Assembly: GCA_030247855.1 (NCBI GenBank)
Contig: JAPDRN010000164.1
Location: 1-64,000 of the forward strand
Direction: 5' to 3'
Length of the DNA: 64,000 nt
Source of the DNA: Knufia peltigerae
Lineage: Eukaryota > Ascomycota > Eurotiomycetes > Chaetothyriales > Trichomeriaceae
Of this stretch, positions 33,420 to 44,242 are shown in pieces. The position numbers and the translations under genes are program-made. Within the stretch, counting starts at the first letter, position 1; every line of letters starts with the position of its first letter. The notes beneath the pieces were generated by a model, which was given only the letters and a program-made list of their open reading frames with translations, had not been told where the DNA came from and did not search any database.

Positions 33420-34856
33420 TCACAATTCTGTCACCCTCGTCCACATGTCCTTTGACGGAAGCGGTGCTTTAGAGTGCACATCCAACATCCTCGCGCTCCT
33501 TTGTCGTACTTCGTCCCGCAATTTCGGCCAGTCAACGTTCAGAACCTTGCCATCCCTTTTCATCACTTTCCCGTTGATCAAGACCGTATCAATATTGCCA
33601 ACATGAGCGTTAAACATGAGGGCTCCGACTGGGTGAGTCACTGGCACCACATTCATATCGTCGCATCGGGTGATGACAAGATCTGCTCTTTTGCCTGGTG
33701 TGATGCTGCCTATGAGATGATCTAGCCCAATCGACTTCGCTCCTCCCATTGTTGCCATGTATAAGGCCTCTTCGGATTTGGGCTGAATGTCATACGGAGG
33801 AGGCGCCTTACCCAACACTTCAAGGTGTCGCCGTCCCCGCTCCGCCTGAAGCAGAAGACGCATGATTGCGAGCATGTCGTTGTTCTGGTTGCTGGTGATG
33901 TCGATCCCAAGGCCGACGTGGCACCCAGCTGCTGCAGCCTTGAATGCCACCGGGTGGCCCATGCCCATCTGAAGCTCGGTTTCGGGCGTCGACGAAATGC
34001 CCGCCCCAGATTTTTTGATCAGACTGATCTCGGAGTCAGTGAAGGAGGACCCATGACTGAACAAGAGGTCTTTGTCAAGGTATTTGTCGTCTCCGAGCCG
34101 TTGGACTATTTGATGGTCGAAATCGTAGTTGCCCAGTGAGACATGCATCGTGGTGACCCGAGCCCCGATACTCCGAAAGAAATCGATCTCTTCCTGCAGG
34201 GCCTCCGGACTCATGCCCTCCGCCTCCGCCGGGGCTCCTCCAAACGTCAACAGCTGCTTGGTTGGATCGTTGTTCGGGAAATGCTGTTGTCGGATCCTCC
34301 TTGCATCCTCCCTGCGAGCAGCTTTGTCAAAGCCTGCCGGAGTTGATATAGTGTGGTTTGATCCGGGAAGGTCCGCCTGACTGGGATTCTCATAGAATCC
34401 ATAACACCAGGTTCCCCGAATACCAGCATCCTTCAAAGCTTTGACGGCTGCATCACTGTGTGCAGACGAATTCAGGATGTGGCAATGGTCGATGACTGTT
34501 GTGACGCCGCTGTTGATCAGATCCAAAGCTGCAAAATGATTGGAAGTATACACATCCTCTGGCGTGAAAATACTACCATACACCAGCCGAATGTGCTCGA
34601 GATAGTTCGCCAACGACCAGTCTGTCGTCACCCCTCGAATCAATTGCTGCCACATGTGGTGGTGAGTGTCAACGAAGCCTGGCGAGACCAAACAATGAGT
34701 GCAGTCAATCACTTCTCCCGAGCTTTTAGAGCTCAGAGTTGGCCCGACCTCCTTGATAACACCATCTTCTATCAGGATATCACAGTTCTCCTTGATGCCA
34801 ATCTTCTCATCGACACTAATTACTGTGGCATTCTTGAGGAGTAAAGATGAAGACAT
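33420..34856 (-). CDS. Metal-dependent amidohydrolase, AtzB/8-oxoguanine deaminase-like
   Basis: Intronless gene for a 478-residue cytosolic hydrolase of the amidohydrolase superfamily, probably deaminating or dechlorinating an N-heterocycle. The N-terminal beta-sandwich (LLLKNATVISVDE) is followed by VSPGFVDTHHHMWQQLIRG with metal ligands H65 and H67. Further ligands are H238 (TTMHVSLGNYD), H268 (LLFSHGSSFTDSE) and the catalytic D319 (GLGIDITSNQNNDML). The C-terminal segment ITPGKRADLVI closes the sandwich. The length and motif spacing match the chlorohydrolase/cytosine-deaminase-like subgroup (COG0402). No signal peptide. A TATA-like element lies about 90 bp upstream. It is in tandem with a Zn2Cys6 regulator and near an FAH-type hydrolase, which argues for a catabolic role. 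The substrate is unknown. Lack of introns would also fit acquisition from bacteria, not tested here. Confidence 0.9.
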   Translation of the reverse strand: MSSSLLLKNATVISVDEKIGIKENCDILIEDGVIKEVGPTLSSKSSGEVIDCTHCLVSPGFVDTHHHMWQQLIRGVTTDWSLANYLEHIRLVYGSIFTPEDVYTSNHFAALDLINSGVTTVIDHCHILNSSAHSDAAVKALKDAGIRGTWCYGFYENPSQADLPGSNHTISTPAGFDKAARREDARRIRQQHFPNNDPTKQLLTFGGAPAEAEGMSPEALQEEIDFFRSIGARVTTMHVSLGNYDFDHQIVQRLGDDKYLDKDLLFSHGSSFTDSEISLIKKSGAGISSTPETELQMGMGHPVAFKAAAAGCHVGLGIDITSNQNNDMLAIMRLLLQAERGRRHLEVLGKAPPPYDIQPKSEEALYMATMGGAKSIGLDHLIGSITPGKRADLVITRCDDMNVVPVTHPVGALMFNAHVGNIDTVLINGKVMKRDGKVLNVDWPKLRDEVRQRSARMLDVHSKAPLPSKDMWTRVTEL

Positions 34857-35377
34857 GTTTTAATCCTTGTGCAAACCCAACAGGACTCGTCTTCGATAGA
34901 ATGAATGACCGCCTTCTTCCCGCGACCGTTCCGGCCATGTCGACTTTTTATATACAACGGTGGTCTGTGATTATCCGAATGGAATCAGCTAAGGGATGGG
35001 TGGGTATTCGGCATATATGGCATATTGTCCCCCACACACTCCTCCGTCTTACCCCCAGAGATCAGGTGGTCAGTGAGTCTCCATCATTCCGGTACTGGAG
35101 TAATTTACCAGATGCTGAGGCTTGGGAGTTCGACGCAGGACTTCCATGCCCGATGCAGAATATCTGCAAACTCACCTGCGGAATGCATCCAACGACAACT
35201 TCAACTGCCAGTCTCTAGAGGGGTATCCGAACTGCCGAGCAGTCAGGACGGCATCCTTGAGACTCCCAAAGAATGTGAGCGAACTTTCAGCCTTAGCACC
35301 AACGATGGCCCGAAATACTTGACAGCATTGGCCGGCAATACATGGATCTTTGGACCTCATTGCTATAGGACATCATG
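34857..35377 (-). promoter_or_regulatory. Promoter region of the amidohydrolase
   Basis: 521 bp between the amidohydrolase start and the end of the upstream regulator. A strong minus-strand TATA-like sequence, TATATAAAAA, lies at 34954-34945, about 90 bp before the ATG. The rest shows no gene. Confidence 0.5.
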
Positions 35378-37468
35378 TCATCCCCCCTGCTGCAGAAGTT
35401 CAGAAATCCAATCCTCAATGTGGCCCATGGAATCCAGAGTCGCCGCTTCGTTGTCAGCGTCGAAACCTCCACCAAAATCGTAGTAATTCAGGTTCTCTGA
35501 CGGTAAGAACGGCTCCAACATCACAGGCAACTGGCCGTGCATCTCTCTGCACTCCCGAGAGATCTGCGCTATGAAGGCCGCTATTCCCTCCTCCTCGAGA
35601 TTTGAGTCTCTGGTTTCTGGATCGTCCAAACCAAGATCGCCAATATCTTCTGCTCCTCTGGCAAAGGAACCCTCCTCACTGACAATGATGGTATTATGCG
35701 TCAGGATCGAAAGCCGCGCTCGTGGGTTGGACGTCTTGAACCCCTTCAACGCTGCTGGCGACATGTTCTTGGGCTCATCTGTCAACGGAACCACGCGGCT
35801 TCCGTGGAGCTTGTAAAGACCACGTGCGAATCGTCCCTGTAAGACACAATGTCAGTATCTGAGGCCATCTCATGCAGCAGGAAGCCCTACCAAGATCTTG
35901 GTGAATTGCCACTGTCTACCCATCACTTGCATCGTCTGAAGATTTGCTAGAATACAACGCACGGCACGCTGCTTAACATCCGGTTTCGAGCACCATAAGA
36001 ACGGTGTCTGTATGGCACATGCTGCGTATGCAGCATATCCAATAAAGCTCGGCAATCGTTCTGCGTCCCAGTCCGATGCTAAGGTGGCCTCTAAGAGCGA
36101 TGATACAGCATATGAGTGTTCCAGTGCCGTCTGACCCGACAACTGCTGTGCATACGCGCACGAGTCGTCGAAAGCACTCCACGAGAACAACGGGACAATG
36201 GAGGAGTGGAGAGAGCACCAGCACTGGTGATATATGATATGCAGCAAGAGAAGATTACCTAGGTCATTGGGAGGCACCAGTGATATGTTGGTGGGATCTA
36301 GTTGAAAACACGGAGCAAGCATAGAATATGTATCGTGGATACGACCATCGAGAGCTTGAATGTCGCTCAGTCGTGTCGCCAGATTTGACTCGGGTTGCCC
36401 AGTTAGGGTGACGACAGCGGACCATAACGACATTGCTCGAATGAGTTCGGCGTAGATGCTTTGACTGCTCTGACCTGACTTCAGAGTGACGCCTCCTTGC
36501 GGTCTCCCGGTGTCGAAGTCCTCCTGCCAGCAAGGAAGGCTCGTTCGAAGCATGGCTTCTGTCGGCACCTTGGGAAAGAGGCTGTCATGGAGGAAGGTAT
36601 TGAGGAGATAGCAAGCCCAGAAACGCCTTCGGCGAATTTCAGCTTCGAGAGAATCTACTCCTTCTTGCCGAGCGAAGGGTATACCGATTGTCCATGCTGT
36701 GGTTGAGGCAATACCTGTCATGTCATTTAGCAATTGGCCCACTATGCAAGTGGCTGATATTGTCCTACCTGATTGCATGGCCGCCCTTCGATACTCACCC
36801 ATGCTGTACCAGAAGAGGCTCAGATTGAGGAATACGACAATATTCTCTGAGCACGGGGACTCAAGTTCCCGTAAAGCCAACCTGCCGGCCTCTTCTGCCC
36901 ACTCGCGGCAAAAACCATTGTCGATAAGAACTGCACTACCGTTGGGGTCTTTGAAAAATCTGGTTCACCCTTTGTCAGCTGGAACGGTCGAATGCACAGA
37001 GCAGGAGCTTACTTTGCCGCCATTGCGCAAATGCATAGCACTATATCAGACCTTACGCTTTGAGCTTCTAAAGCCACCTCGAGAGACGGCCTGTGGAAGA
37101 GAAGCCGTGCATTGTAGATGCATTTGAAGTACAGATCAATCAAGGTCGGTAAAAGCGTCGACGGCACACCAAAGTATTTCTTCTCTGAGATGTGTAGTCG
37201 TGAAGGCGAGCCAATGTATTCGCTTACTGGTACCGGTCTGTGTGATGAGGCAATGCTGGAAGCTCGACGGCGAGCCACCGTCGCGGCCCCGACGGGTTTG
37301 TACACACATGGCCGGGCTAAGCGTGTACACCGTGTACAGCTTGGCTTTTCACCACCACATCTCAGCTGTGCAGATAGCAAAGTCAGCACTGTAACCTTTG
37401 CAGAAGCCCAACATCTGTACCTTTTGTGCGTTACAACTATCGCAGGATCTTCTAGGTCTTCCTGCCAT
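35378..37468 (-). CDS. Zn2Cys6 transcription factor with fungal-specific TF domain
   Basis: Nuclear regulator of 624 residues from five exons: 37468-37421, 37365-37013, 36959-36769, 36714-35891 and 35836-35378. Introns are 55, 53, 54 and 54 nt. The first intron splits the zinc cluster: exon 1 gives RRSCDSCNAQK and exon 2 LRCGGEKPSCTRCTRLARPC, completing the six cysteines. The middle domain includes LIDLYFKCIYNARLLFHRPS, AIG-type helices and EIRRRRFWACYLLNTF. The C-terminus is acidic. Odd: the 54-nt intron at 36715-36768 is in frame and stop-free, so an 18-residue longer isoform could exist. The gene lies between an amidohydrolase (same strand) and an FAH gene (divergent), and probably regulates both. 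Confidence 0.9.
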
Positions 37469-37923
37469 TGATTCTCTCTACCTCTCCACCTGTTTCCAAA
37501 AGCCACGGAACAGGATTCAAGAGCGCAACTTGTTCGGGAAATGGAGGGAAGCCTGACCTTAATATCCCGAACGACCGAGGCTTGGACACCCACAAACTCT
37601 GAAAACCAACCCCCTAGTGGTGCGAGAAGAGATCGGTGGAGAACAAATGTCTGGAGGGGAACAGAGTCAGTGGGCCCGAGGTCAACCACCATCAGCCTTG
37701 ACGAAGACTCCGGGGAATGCCGTCGGGAAATACAGACCTTGAACGACTAGTTCAGTGCCTGACTGTGGGACGGAATTGTCGAATGCGGAGGACGTGTGGT
37801 TCTTACACAAATGCCTGGAGGCTGTGTTGACTTCTCTTGCTTGTGTTTGTTGTGCTCAATCAAGAATCATCTTTCTCACCAGAAAAAGATTCGGTTCTCA
37901 ACATCACCAGTACAATTATAGCC
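37469..37923. promoter_or_regulatory. Divergent promoter, Zn2Cys6 regulator and FAH gene
   Basis: 455 bp between two opposite start codons. CGG and CCG triplets occur in it (37673-37678, 37711-37725), compatible with Zn2Cys6 binding. The inference that the regulator controls itself and the FAH gene rests on geometry. Confidence 0.5.
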
Positions 37924-39435
37924 ATGGCTGATTCCGTCAGCCCATATACTATTGACAACCTCCCATATGGAGTCATCTCAACCAGCGACAAGCCCAAAAA
38001 GCGATGTGCGGTTGCGTTTGAAGAATCAGCCATAGACATCGACCAGTTATACAACGAAGGCTTCTTCTCCTCCATCGCCGAGCTGAAGGATAATGTCTTT
38101 GCACACGTAAGTCGTTCCTGGTACCTTGACTAAATCCTCCTCAATCTCACCGCTTCAAGGGCAACTGGAATGCCTTTGCAGTCCTACCAACAAGCGTGCG
38201 TAGTGCCTTTCGAGCTCTGCTTAAATCTGGAATCGCCAACGGCAGCGTCAAGAAGGCAATGATCCCGTTGGCTGCCGTTCAGAATCATCTACCTTTGCAC
38301 ATACACAATTTCTCGGATTTCTACTGCTCACTTGAGCACAGTAAGAATGTATGAACGTCCTCCTTTTGACCATGTCCATGGGAACGTCTCCCAGAGCTAA
38401 CTAGAAGTCCACAGTGTTCCGACGTCTTCAACCTGACTATTCAGGCGAACTGGTTCAAGATGCCGTCAGTGTACAATGGCCGCACTTCGAGTCTCGCCGT
38501 ATCTGGAACCCCTTTCCACCGCCCTTGTGGCATGTATCCCGACTCACGAGGCTCGGACCAAATCTCTTTCAAGCCAGAGTCGCATATGGACTACGAGCTA
38601 GAAATGGGAGTCTGGCTATCCAAACCTGTCCCCAAGGGCCAACGACTGAAAATCGGAAATGCGCGAGACCATATTTTTGGTCTGACGCTGCTGAACGACT
38701 GGTCAGCACGGCAGATTCAGGGCTTCGAAATGCCACCTTTGGGACCATTCCACTCCAAGGGCAGTTGTACCACAGTGAGCTCTTGGATCGTGCCCATCGA
38801 GGCCCTCGAATCTGCGAGATGCGAGAGAAAGACCAAGCAGGAGCCTGCACCGCCGCCTCATCTGACTTGGCAAGAGGATGACAAGGCGACGTTCGACATC
38901 GATTTGAGCGTCACTTTGCTTCGTAAGTTTTTTTGTCCGCTTTTAGGTAATGTCAAGATGAAGTGAATGCGCGGCTGACGGTGATGATTCAGGAGATGGC
39001 AAGTCCTACACTTTGTGCGAAAGTAATCTCAATGAGTTGCATTGGACACCATACCAACAAATGACACACTTGTCTGCAGCAGGAGAGGGCCTCTCTCCAG
39101 GAGATGTGTTTGGCACGGGCACAATCTCCAGTTCCGTATGTTGAGCCTCCCTCCTCTGCTTGACTCTTTACATCAAGACTGACAGCTCGCTAACACTTCC
39201 GATCCCCCCTTAGCGTAAAAACGCCGATGGCGAAAGGATTGGACTCGGATGTCTCTTTGAGCGAAACCTACCTGACGCAAGACTCAAGTCGATGCCATCG
39301 GATTTGGTAGATACGTTCCTCAAGGATGGCGATGAAGTCATCCTGCAAGGATGGTGCAAGGATAAAGCTTCTGGAAAAGTTCTCCTTGGATTTGGTGAAT
39401 GTAGAGGCAAAGTCTTGCCTGCCGTCTTGGATTGA
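37924..39435 (+). CDS. Fumarylacetoacetate hydrolase-type enzyme
   Basis: 414 residues; exons 37924-38106, 38160-38348, 38415-38922, 38993-39135 and 39214-39435. Fumarylacetoacetase cleaves fumarylacetoacetate to fumarate and acetoacetate, the last step of Tyr/Phe breakdown. Residues known to be catalytic or metal-binding in FAH are present: DFYCSLEH (Asp ligand and general-base His), YNGRTSS, YELEMG (two Glu ligands), LNDWSAR (Asp ligand) and the Lys in HSKGSCTTVSSW. The N-terminus (YTIDNLPYGVIS) and the C-terminus (GTISSSRKNADG) also fit the family. The usual LGKSFGTT block is changed to HSKGSCTT, and the sequence is divergent, so this may be a paralogue acting on a different acylpyruvate. 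No homogentisate dioxygenase or maleylacetoacetate isomerase lies nearby. Divergent from a Zn2Cys6 regulator. Confidence 0.9.
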
Positions 39436-40515
39436 GTACAGAGTACTTGGATAGCCAGGACACCTTGTGTTCTGGATTGAGAGTACTGAGAGCGAGAGGA
39501 GTCCCGGTGTCTGTCAAAGAGTACCGCCACCTGAGCCTACTCCTCCGGGCCTGGATCGCCTAAGACTGCCTCTACGATAAAGCCCATAGCAGCCCCACAA
39601 CCTCCCTAAGCCATTGTGGTTTGGGGTACTCATAGTTAAAGCAGCCTCTAAATATCTATTCCGCATCCGTATACACCCTCAGCATCAAATCTATGTCGAT
39701 TTCCTCCTCCATCCTTGTCTATTCATCTTACCTGCGACAACTTCCATGATAACTACGACATACCTTATGCCTAGTCCGAGGCGGCTTCAAATCTCGCTCG
39801 CCTTCCTTCAAGATACCCTGCAACCTCATTTCACTTGTCCACCGCATGTTTTGTGGCGTCGAACACACGCCTCCTTTACAAATTTCCGTGGGCTGTCAAA
39901 ACAACAAAGGTCGCATCATCCAATACATACTGTACAAGGGTTAACTTTCCTATGGCCGTCTTTCGCTTGGGTGCTGACTTTTTGCCATCCAACGCTACTC
40001 GATCCAATAAGCCCCTTCAAAAGTGAAAGGTTATTGCTCCGTAAAGAGTTCAATGCCTTAAGGCCTCCCAACCACACACCCCTGGCTCGACTTTTTCTCA
40101 GCCTCGTTTTTTAAGGCCTTCCACCAAACATACAAAACAGGCGTCTCAGGTCGTCTTCAACCCTTGCGCTTGCTGGGGCACAATCGCCCAGAGGAGCCGC
40201 GTGCCGTACCTTGATTCAGTAAGACTCCTCAATGGCCCTACTGTAGGTTGGTGGCGATATGTAAGTGTTTACGGTGTTTTCCAAAAAAGTGTGGCCTATT
40301 CTTGCATGGTAATGGCCCCAATTCGCACTCGTGCATTATACGATCTTCATCAAGCCAGCCAGTGCCTGTCCCCAGGCGTCTGGTAATGTCGCTGATCTCA
40401 GGGAAGTTGTTATGCGATACTTTTTGTTTTTATCACAAGGGTCGCACGTAAAGTGCTGCCTGACATGTACATATATCATGAGGTCTGATATATACGAACC
40501 CTCTGCCATGGCAAA
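39436..40515. other. Intergenic region before the DUF3176 gene
   Basis: 1080 bp between two same-strand genes. The frame 39614-40114 is open, but its composition is not protein-like and no ATG context supports it. No repeat is obvious. Confidence 0.45.
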
Positions 40516-43058
40516 ATGATGTCTCTCCAACAGATCCAAACCCACCGTTACGACGGACCTATGACGTTCGACATGATTCACTCTTCTTCAATCGGGCGGT
40601 CACAGAAGAAGGACACGAGGGATGTCCAACATTCAGATCCAATCCAGACAGTTCCCGAGAGAGGTCCATCGTGGTGGGATCGAATAAGTCTCGACAACTG
40701 GTTGTGGGAACTGGGGGCGGCGACGTTATGTCTCTGTGTCCTCGCGAGTATTGTAGGAATCCTCATCGCGTACGATAACCACGCCGTTCCCGACTTGCCA
40801 GAAGGGATATCGATCAACGCCATCATTTCGTTCCTCGCGTCCCTCGCAAAGGCAAGTTTGATGGTCATTTTGGCAGCTTCCATCCGTCAAGAAAAATGGT
40901 TGTGGTTCATTGATCGACCACGTCCTTTGGACGTTGTGGACTCTTTCGAAGAAGCCAGTCGTGGGCCATACGGGTCTTTGGAACTGATATTGACGTGGAA
41001 GGGCAGGTAAGAGTTTCATGTCTTGCTGCATGGTAATGACACATTTCATACGACCCAGCTAATCACTTTTTTTGAATGATTAGTTTCCGCGCTTTACTCG
41101 CCGCCCTCGTCACCATCCTAGCTCTAGGGTTCGAGCCGTTCATCCAACAACTGGTCCAGATCAACGTGGTGAACGTCCCGACAAACTCGGAGCCTGCCAC
41201 GATCCGCACACCAACTTCGTATGACGAGCCGGTGTCTGGGAATCTGGGCGGTTCCAGCCTGTCCTTGAACGCCCTCATCGGCGCATTCGGTGGCGCGTCC
41301 GGCGCGGTCCCCACCCCAGTCTGTCCCACGGGGAATTGCACGTGGCCTCTATACGACACGCTCGCCCTGTGTACGGCGTGCGAAGACATGACGGACCAAG
41401 TCAAGGTGTCGGGCAACGTCTACGATGTGAATTTGACATCACGGTTTGAGCGGTACTACAGTCGGGGGAATGGATCCGACACCACGTCGACGTGGACACC
41501 GACGTACTCTTTCCCTCACGGCAACGGTGTGAACCTCGGCGTCAGTCTCGAACTCGAGTTGGGGTCGGCGGTTCAATGGTCGGTGGTTTACCCTCGGAGG
41601 ACGGTGTGGCCTCTCAACGTCGACGCCGCGCCCGACTCTCTGTGGACGTACTCCTGGGACAACCGATCCTACACTTCTCTCCCCGTTTCGCCATTGTTCG
41701 CCATGGGTTACCTCGACACGACCCTGTCTTCCGATTCGTCCCGTTTGGTGGTGGGCCGGGCGACGGCCTGCTCCTTTACGCCCTGTGTCCGTACCATGCT
41801 GACGGACGTGCAGTCGGGGACGACACAATCGACCGTCCGAGCCACGTCGTACGGTTCCGTCATCATCGACCGTCGACAGCCCGACGGCTCTTTGAAGTCG
41901 GGTTGGACCGACTCGGTCAACGGAACCACGTACTCGATCTACGATTCGGCCCAGGGCGACTCGCAGGGCCGAGCGTTCTTGCTGATTCAAGCCCTGCGTA
42001 TCGCCCTGGAGGGCAACACGACTTACATCCACAGCGGTTACTGGTACGCCGACCCTTCCGAGGCGGGTCAAGACTCGACCTTTGACGCCACGGGCTTCAC
42101 CCAGACCGACGGTCCTTGGTCGTCGGCGGGTCAACAGGCCATCGACGCCAACGGGAATTTCACCGACATTGCCACTCAAGTGGGGGTCGCTCTGACCGGG
42201 AGGTTCCAACAACTCCAGAGCACCACGGCCCGAGGGACCGCCTTACACGCTCGGGCCATCGTCGTCGCGAGGTGGAGTTGGATATCTTACCCCCTGTCGT
42301 TGTTCGCCTTGGGGGCGTTGGGTCTGACTTTGACGATCCTCGCCACCCACGCCGCCCACATGGCCGTGTGGAAAGAGTCGACTCTACCATTGTTGTTCAG
42401 ATATGCCGGTGCCGGTGCCGGTACCAGTAAATGTACAGGCGATTATGACCGTGACGTAAAAATCCAACGTCGGACAACAAACCGTCGTAAGAGTAGTAGT
42501 ACTAGGACGGCGGAAGCGTCCAAGGCAACGACAACGACGACGCACGACGGTCCAACCACATCGTCGACAGATACAAACACCAACTCGTCTCCGCCACCGG
42601 CACATACAACATTTACATTCTCAAACACGATTCCTGATCCGCCTCCTCGTCGTGATGAGTCATCCGAGTCGACCGAGTCGTCACCGAACAAGCCCCCGCG
42701 GCCGTCCGTCACGACGACGGCGGCGGCGGTGTCGATGCCGAATTCGAACCGAGTAAGTTCCATCGTCACACAAGCGGCCGCCGAACGAGTCCAACTGTGT
42801 CGTCGAGATTCATTTTGGATCCTCGGGTCGGTGTCGGTGGCGGCGGCACACAACAGACACGACGAGGGCGTGCAGCACATGAACGGACCTGCCACTACGG
42901 AGGCGGAGATCGGGTCACAGACAGGGACGAAACCGACACCACAGACAGCCGAGACAGACACACCCACCGGCACATCTCGCACGTCACGTCCGGGAGGAGG
43001 CGACCTGGTGGAGAGGATGACCACAAGATTATCTCGTGGGTCAGACACTCACATTTGA
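40516..43058 (+). CDS. DUF3176 membrane protein
   Basis: 821 residues; exons 40516-41006 and 41084-43058 with a 77-nt intron. Order: a cytosolic N-terminus, then two membrane segments (ELGAATLCLCVLASIVGIL and AIISFLASLAKASLMVIL). Next comes the DUF3176 signature (KWLWFIDRPRPLDVVDSFEEASRGPYGSLEL), then a third membrane segment (LLAALVTILALGFEPFIQQL). A long extracytosolic region follows with conserved cysteines (CPTGNCTWPLYDTLALCTACED) and many N-x-T/S sites. A fourth membrane segment (YPLSLFALGALGLTLTIL) comes before a disordered Ser/Thr/Pro-rich cytosolic tail of about 230 residues. This is the classic layout of the family, which is large in Pezizomycotina and has no established function. 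The tail contains simple repeats (GCCGGT units near 42404-42422). Confidence 0.9.
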
Positions 43059-44242
43059 CCAGTAACGCCAGAAAACAAAAGTACTCTATTTGAGAGGTGA
43101 ATGATTCATGTTAGAATGTATTAATACACAACAAGTACATCATCATACCTACCTAGGATCGTATGTTTCACTTCCAAAAAAAATTTCATCAAAAACGCCA
43201 AACACTGTATGTATAGACCTGATATATGGCCCGGTGGGAGCCCGGCTTGTCTTCTTTGACGTCGAAGAGCAAAAAGGCAATTCACCACTTCTTCTATCTT
43301 GGTGGAAAAATCAAGAAACCCAGCCCATCCGAAAGAGGCCAGGAGACCGACATCGACATCTTGTTTCGTCATCGTGATCATATACCATGGTGCCCACTGC
43401 CCACAGCCCACATATAACAAAAAGAGACACTATGTAGATCTCGAGCCAGGTACCGACGTACACTAAAACATCCGAAACATGGTCATCATGCATCCGGCCC
43501 GGCTGACTCTTAAAAAAATGTCTTTCGTTTCATAAATGCCCAAAGTACACCAAAAAAGGACCACCCAAGAAAGACGCAACCGTCATCGTGTTTTGAAGTC
43601 TGTTCAGGAGACTCAACGAGACCAACAAAATAGTCAATCAGAATATCTCGTACCATTTCACATTATAATTGTCGTGTTCGCTAAGAGAGAAGATAGGACA
43701 TGGGAAAAAAGTGACAGATTCGACAGACATGATGGGAGGGTTAAATCATCAACCTCCCGATTGTTGATGTGTAAAGTCGTACTCTGGCCGTCATCATGAA
43801 TGATTTGTAACATGTCGTGATGGGTATAATGATCATGCATTCTGCATCCTGAATCGAACAAGATTCAGGGCTAAAGACCACAAGAAATCCTCGAGACCCT
43901 GGATCAGACCCTGGATCGATGCCGGAAATCGGCAAATCTGGTTGTCATCATAACCGGTGATTTGTCACCGGAATGTGTGTTGCTTGTTCCGAGCGAGTAG
44001 ACCGCACGCTCCCAGGGCAGTGCTGAATTTAGAATCAACTTGATCTGTCGAACGGAAAGTCCTGCAGGTCGAAATCGTGGTCGGCTTCAACTTTCGTCTG
44101 GATGAGTATTGCCAAGGATGAGCGAGAAGCCAGGATACTTCTCAAAAAATGGCGGAGCATTGATGGAGTGGGCAGAATTGGTAGAATCGAGCAGCTAGGT
44201 GCCCACCGACTCTTAGTTAGAGGGTGAATTCATCTTGATGTG
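43059..44242. other. Convergent 3' gap, DUF3176 gene and WC-1
   Basis: 1184 bp between two gene ends. The only structure seen is a tandem duplication of the 12-mer GACCCTGGATCA near 43894-43917. Open frames are short. Confidence 0.45.

Noticed and set aside
39614..40114. 166-codon plus-strand frame before the DUF3176 gene
   Set aside because: Composition is that of translated pyrimidine-rich intergenic DNA. No motif or splice signals.
41439..42212. 257-codon antisense frame in the DUF3176 gene
   Set aside because: Arg/Gly/Val-rich translation is a by-product of third-position GC on the real strand.
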